Below, one piece after another: positions 62,777-64,000 of a stretch of DNA of 64,000 bases. A program made the position numbers and the translations under genes. Each line of letters opens with the position of its first letter. The stretch's first letter is position 1. The notes under the pieces were generated by a model. It was not told the DNA's origin. It was given only the letters and a program-made list of their open reading frames with translations, and searched no databases. This DNA is from Thalassobium sp. (GTDB taxonomy: Bacteria; Pseudomonadota; Gammaproteobacteria; Pseudomonadales; Oceanobacteraceae): positions 372,001-436,000 of the forward strand of contig NVUW01000003.1 in assembly GCA_002733205.1 (NCBI GenBank). Direction: 5' to 3'.

Positions 62777-64000
62777 TCAATCCTTGAAGGTGTGCTCTGC
62801 GATGAAGCTTTGTACCGTTGCCAGATCAGCAGGCAGAACATTCATACGCTCTTCGCGCGCCATCAGATCGGTCAGGTGGTGCGGCAGTTTTGGCATGTCG
62901 AAACCGGCACGCAGTACCGCGTCTTCAAACTTAACCGGATGCGCCGTCCCCAGGGTGATCATTGGGATACGTGGATTACGACGGCACTCGCGCGCCGCTT
63001 TCACGCCAATGGCGGTATGCGGATCGAGCAGATATCCGGTCTCACCGAAGACTTCCTGCATCGTTGTAACGGTGCTGTCTTCGCTGACCGCATAGCTGTC
63101 GAACAGCGCGCGTGCTTTGGCCAGCTTGTCTTCGTCCAGCGAGACCACGTCTTTTTTAGCATTCATACGCGCCATCAGGTCCGCCAGTTTGGCACCGTCA
63201 CGGTCGTACAGATCGAACAGCAGACGCTCAAAATTGCTGGATACCGCGATATCCATCGACGGAGTGATGGTGTGCTGCAGCGGATGTACTTCGTACTGAT
63301 TCTTGCTCATCAGACGATGCAGAACATCGTTGCTGTTAGTGGCGATAATCAGCTGTTCAATCGGCAGGCCCATTTTCTTCGCCATGTAACCGGCGAAGAT
63401 ATCACCGAAGTTACCGGTCGGAACGGAATACGCCATCGGACGCAGCGGGCCACCCAGGTTCAGTGCGGAATAGAAGTAGTAAACGATCTGCGCCATGATG
63501 CGCGCCCAGTTGATGCTGTTTACAGCGACCAGTTTGCGCTCACCACGCAGGAACTGCTGATCGCCAAAGCTGGCTTTAACCATGTCCTGCGCCTGGTCGA
63601 AGTTACCTTCGATGGCGATATTGAAGATGTTGTCACCTTTAACCGTGGTCATCTGGCGACGCTGAACTTCTGACACCTTGCCGTGCGGATGCAGGATGAA
63701 GATATCGACATTGCGGCAGGCTTTGGTGCCTTCAATCGCGGCAGAACCGGTATCGCCGGAGGTTGCCCCCATAATCACGACTTTCTCGTGGCGGCGTTCC
63801 AGTACGTAATCCAGCAGACGGCCCAGCAATTGCAGCGCAAAATCTTTGAAAGCCAGTGTCGGGCCGTGGAACAGTTCCAGCACGTACTCGTTGTGGTCGA
63901 TCTGCTGCAGCGGAGCAACCGCTTTATGACCGAAGCCGGAATACACCTCATTCAGCATTTTCTGTAACGCAGCGGAATCCACACAGCCTTCGACGAACGG
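62777..64000 (-). CDS. thrC: Threonine synthase, C-terminal part (cut by window edge)
   Basis: ThrC converts O-phosphohomoserine to threonine with PLP. The window holds the last 407 residues; about 60 N-terminal residues lie beyond the right edge. FHGPTLAFKDFALQLLGR carries the PLP lysine, MGATSGDTGSAAIEG binds the phosphate, and PTGNFGDIFAGY is a further family motif. In many gammaproteobacteria hom lies directly upstream; that part is outside the window. A terminator follows the stop codon. Confidence 0.96.
   Translation of the reverse strand, partial: PFVEGCVDSAALQKMLNEVYSGFGHKAVAPLQQIDHNEYVLELFHGPTLAFKDFALQLLGRLLDYVLERRHEKVVIMGATSGDTGSAAIEGTKACRNVDIFILHPHGKVSEVQRRQMTTVKGDNIFNIAIEGNFDQAQDMVKASFGDQQFLRGERKLVAVNSINWARIMAQIVYYFYSALNLGGPLRPMAYSVPTGNFGDIFAGYMAKKMGLPIEQLIIATNSNDVLHRLMSKNQYEVHPLQHTITPSMDIAVSSNFERLLFDLYDRDGAKLADLMARMNAKKDVVSLDEDKLAKARALFDSYAVSEDSTVTTMQEVFGETGYLLDPHTAIGVKAARECRRNPRIPMITLGTAHPVKFEDAVLRAGFDMPKLPHHLTDLMAREERMNVLPADLATVQSFIAEHTFKD

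Noticed and set aside
62372..63673. Long open frame opposite the PAS-GGDEF gene and thrC
   Set aside because: It spans two well-supported genes and their terminator on the other strand.

Overview
The window reads as chromosomal DNA of a free-living, probably marine gammaproteobacterium of the Oceanospirillales/Pseudomonadales type. Supporting signs are an MvaT-like H-NS-family protein, a long-form dapD next to yffB, a DUF1329 protein, a pbpC/alpha-2-macroglobulin pair, a ferrous-iron feoAB operon with a Fur box, and an ATP-grasp/7TM/retropepsin operon. A genus close to Thalassolituus or Oceanobacter is possible but is only inference. Genes are densely packed on both strands. I see no prophage, insertion sequence, integrase or CRISPR array.

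Layout. 1-6 kb: 5' part of recJ, a secreted LigE-type DNA ligase, a short FolK-like protein convergent with folM, and a lipoprotein penicillin-acylase relative. 6-6.5 kb: two identical initiator tRNA genes behind a near-consensus promoter. 6.5-19 kb: an AraC regulator, two small uncharacterised proteins, two related methyltransferases, an MltC-like transglycosylase with tandem repeats at its 3' end, DUF1329, a YIP1 membrane protein, a TatD nuclease, an orphan ParA, msrA, a metallo-beta-lactamase-fold hydrolase and a PhoD phosphatase. 19-31 kb: rnb, the MvaT-like protein, feoAB, a Pit phosphate transporter, a PLP-enzyme/DUF819 transporter/SDR operon and a carboxylesterase.

31-43 kb: a 1647-residue hybrid histidine kinase overlapping a receiver-GGDEF protein, yffB, dapD, and rfbC-rfbD-rfbB without rfbA. 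43-51 kb: alpha-2-macroglobulin and pbpC, a thioesterase, a membrane diguanylate cyclase, nth and gloA. 51-55.8 kb: a cold-shock gene with a long leader, a DUF1289 protein with two sliding-clamp-like motifs, hyi and a tartronate-semialdehyde-reductase-type gene, and an HDOD protein. 55.8-64 kb: the ATP-grasp/7TM/retropepsin operon, two complementary bacterioferritins, DUF2947, a PAS-GGDEF protein and the 3' part of thrC.

Themes. Iron is covered by uptake (feoAB) and storage (two bacterioferritins). Cyclic-di-GMP signalling is represented by three GGDEF proteins, one paired with the hybrid kinase. Envelope maintenance is covered by the transglycosylase, PbpC/A2M and rhamnose-precursor genes. 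The most unusual items are the DUF1289 protein with clamp-binding-like motifs, the peptide-ligase/protease operon, and the PLP-enzyme operon whose first product lacks the family's usual metal ligands.
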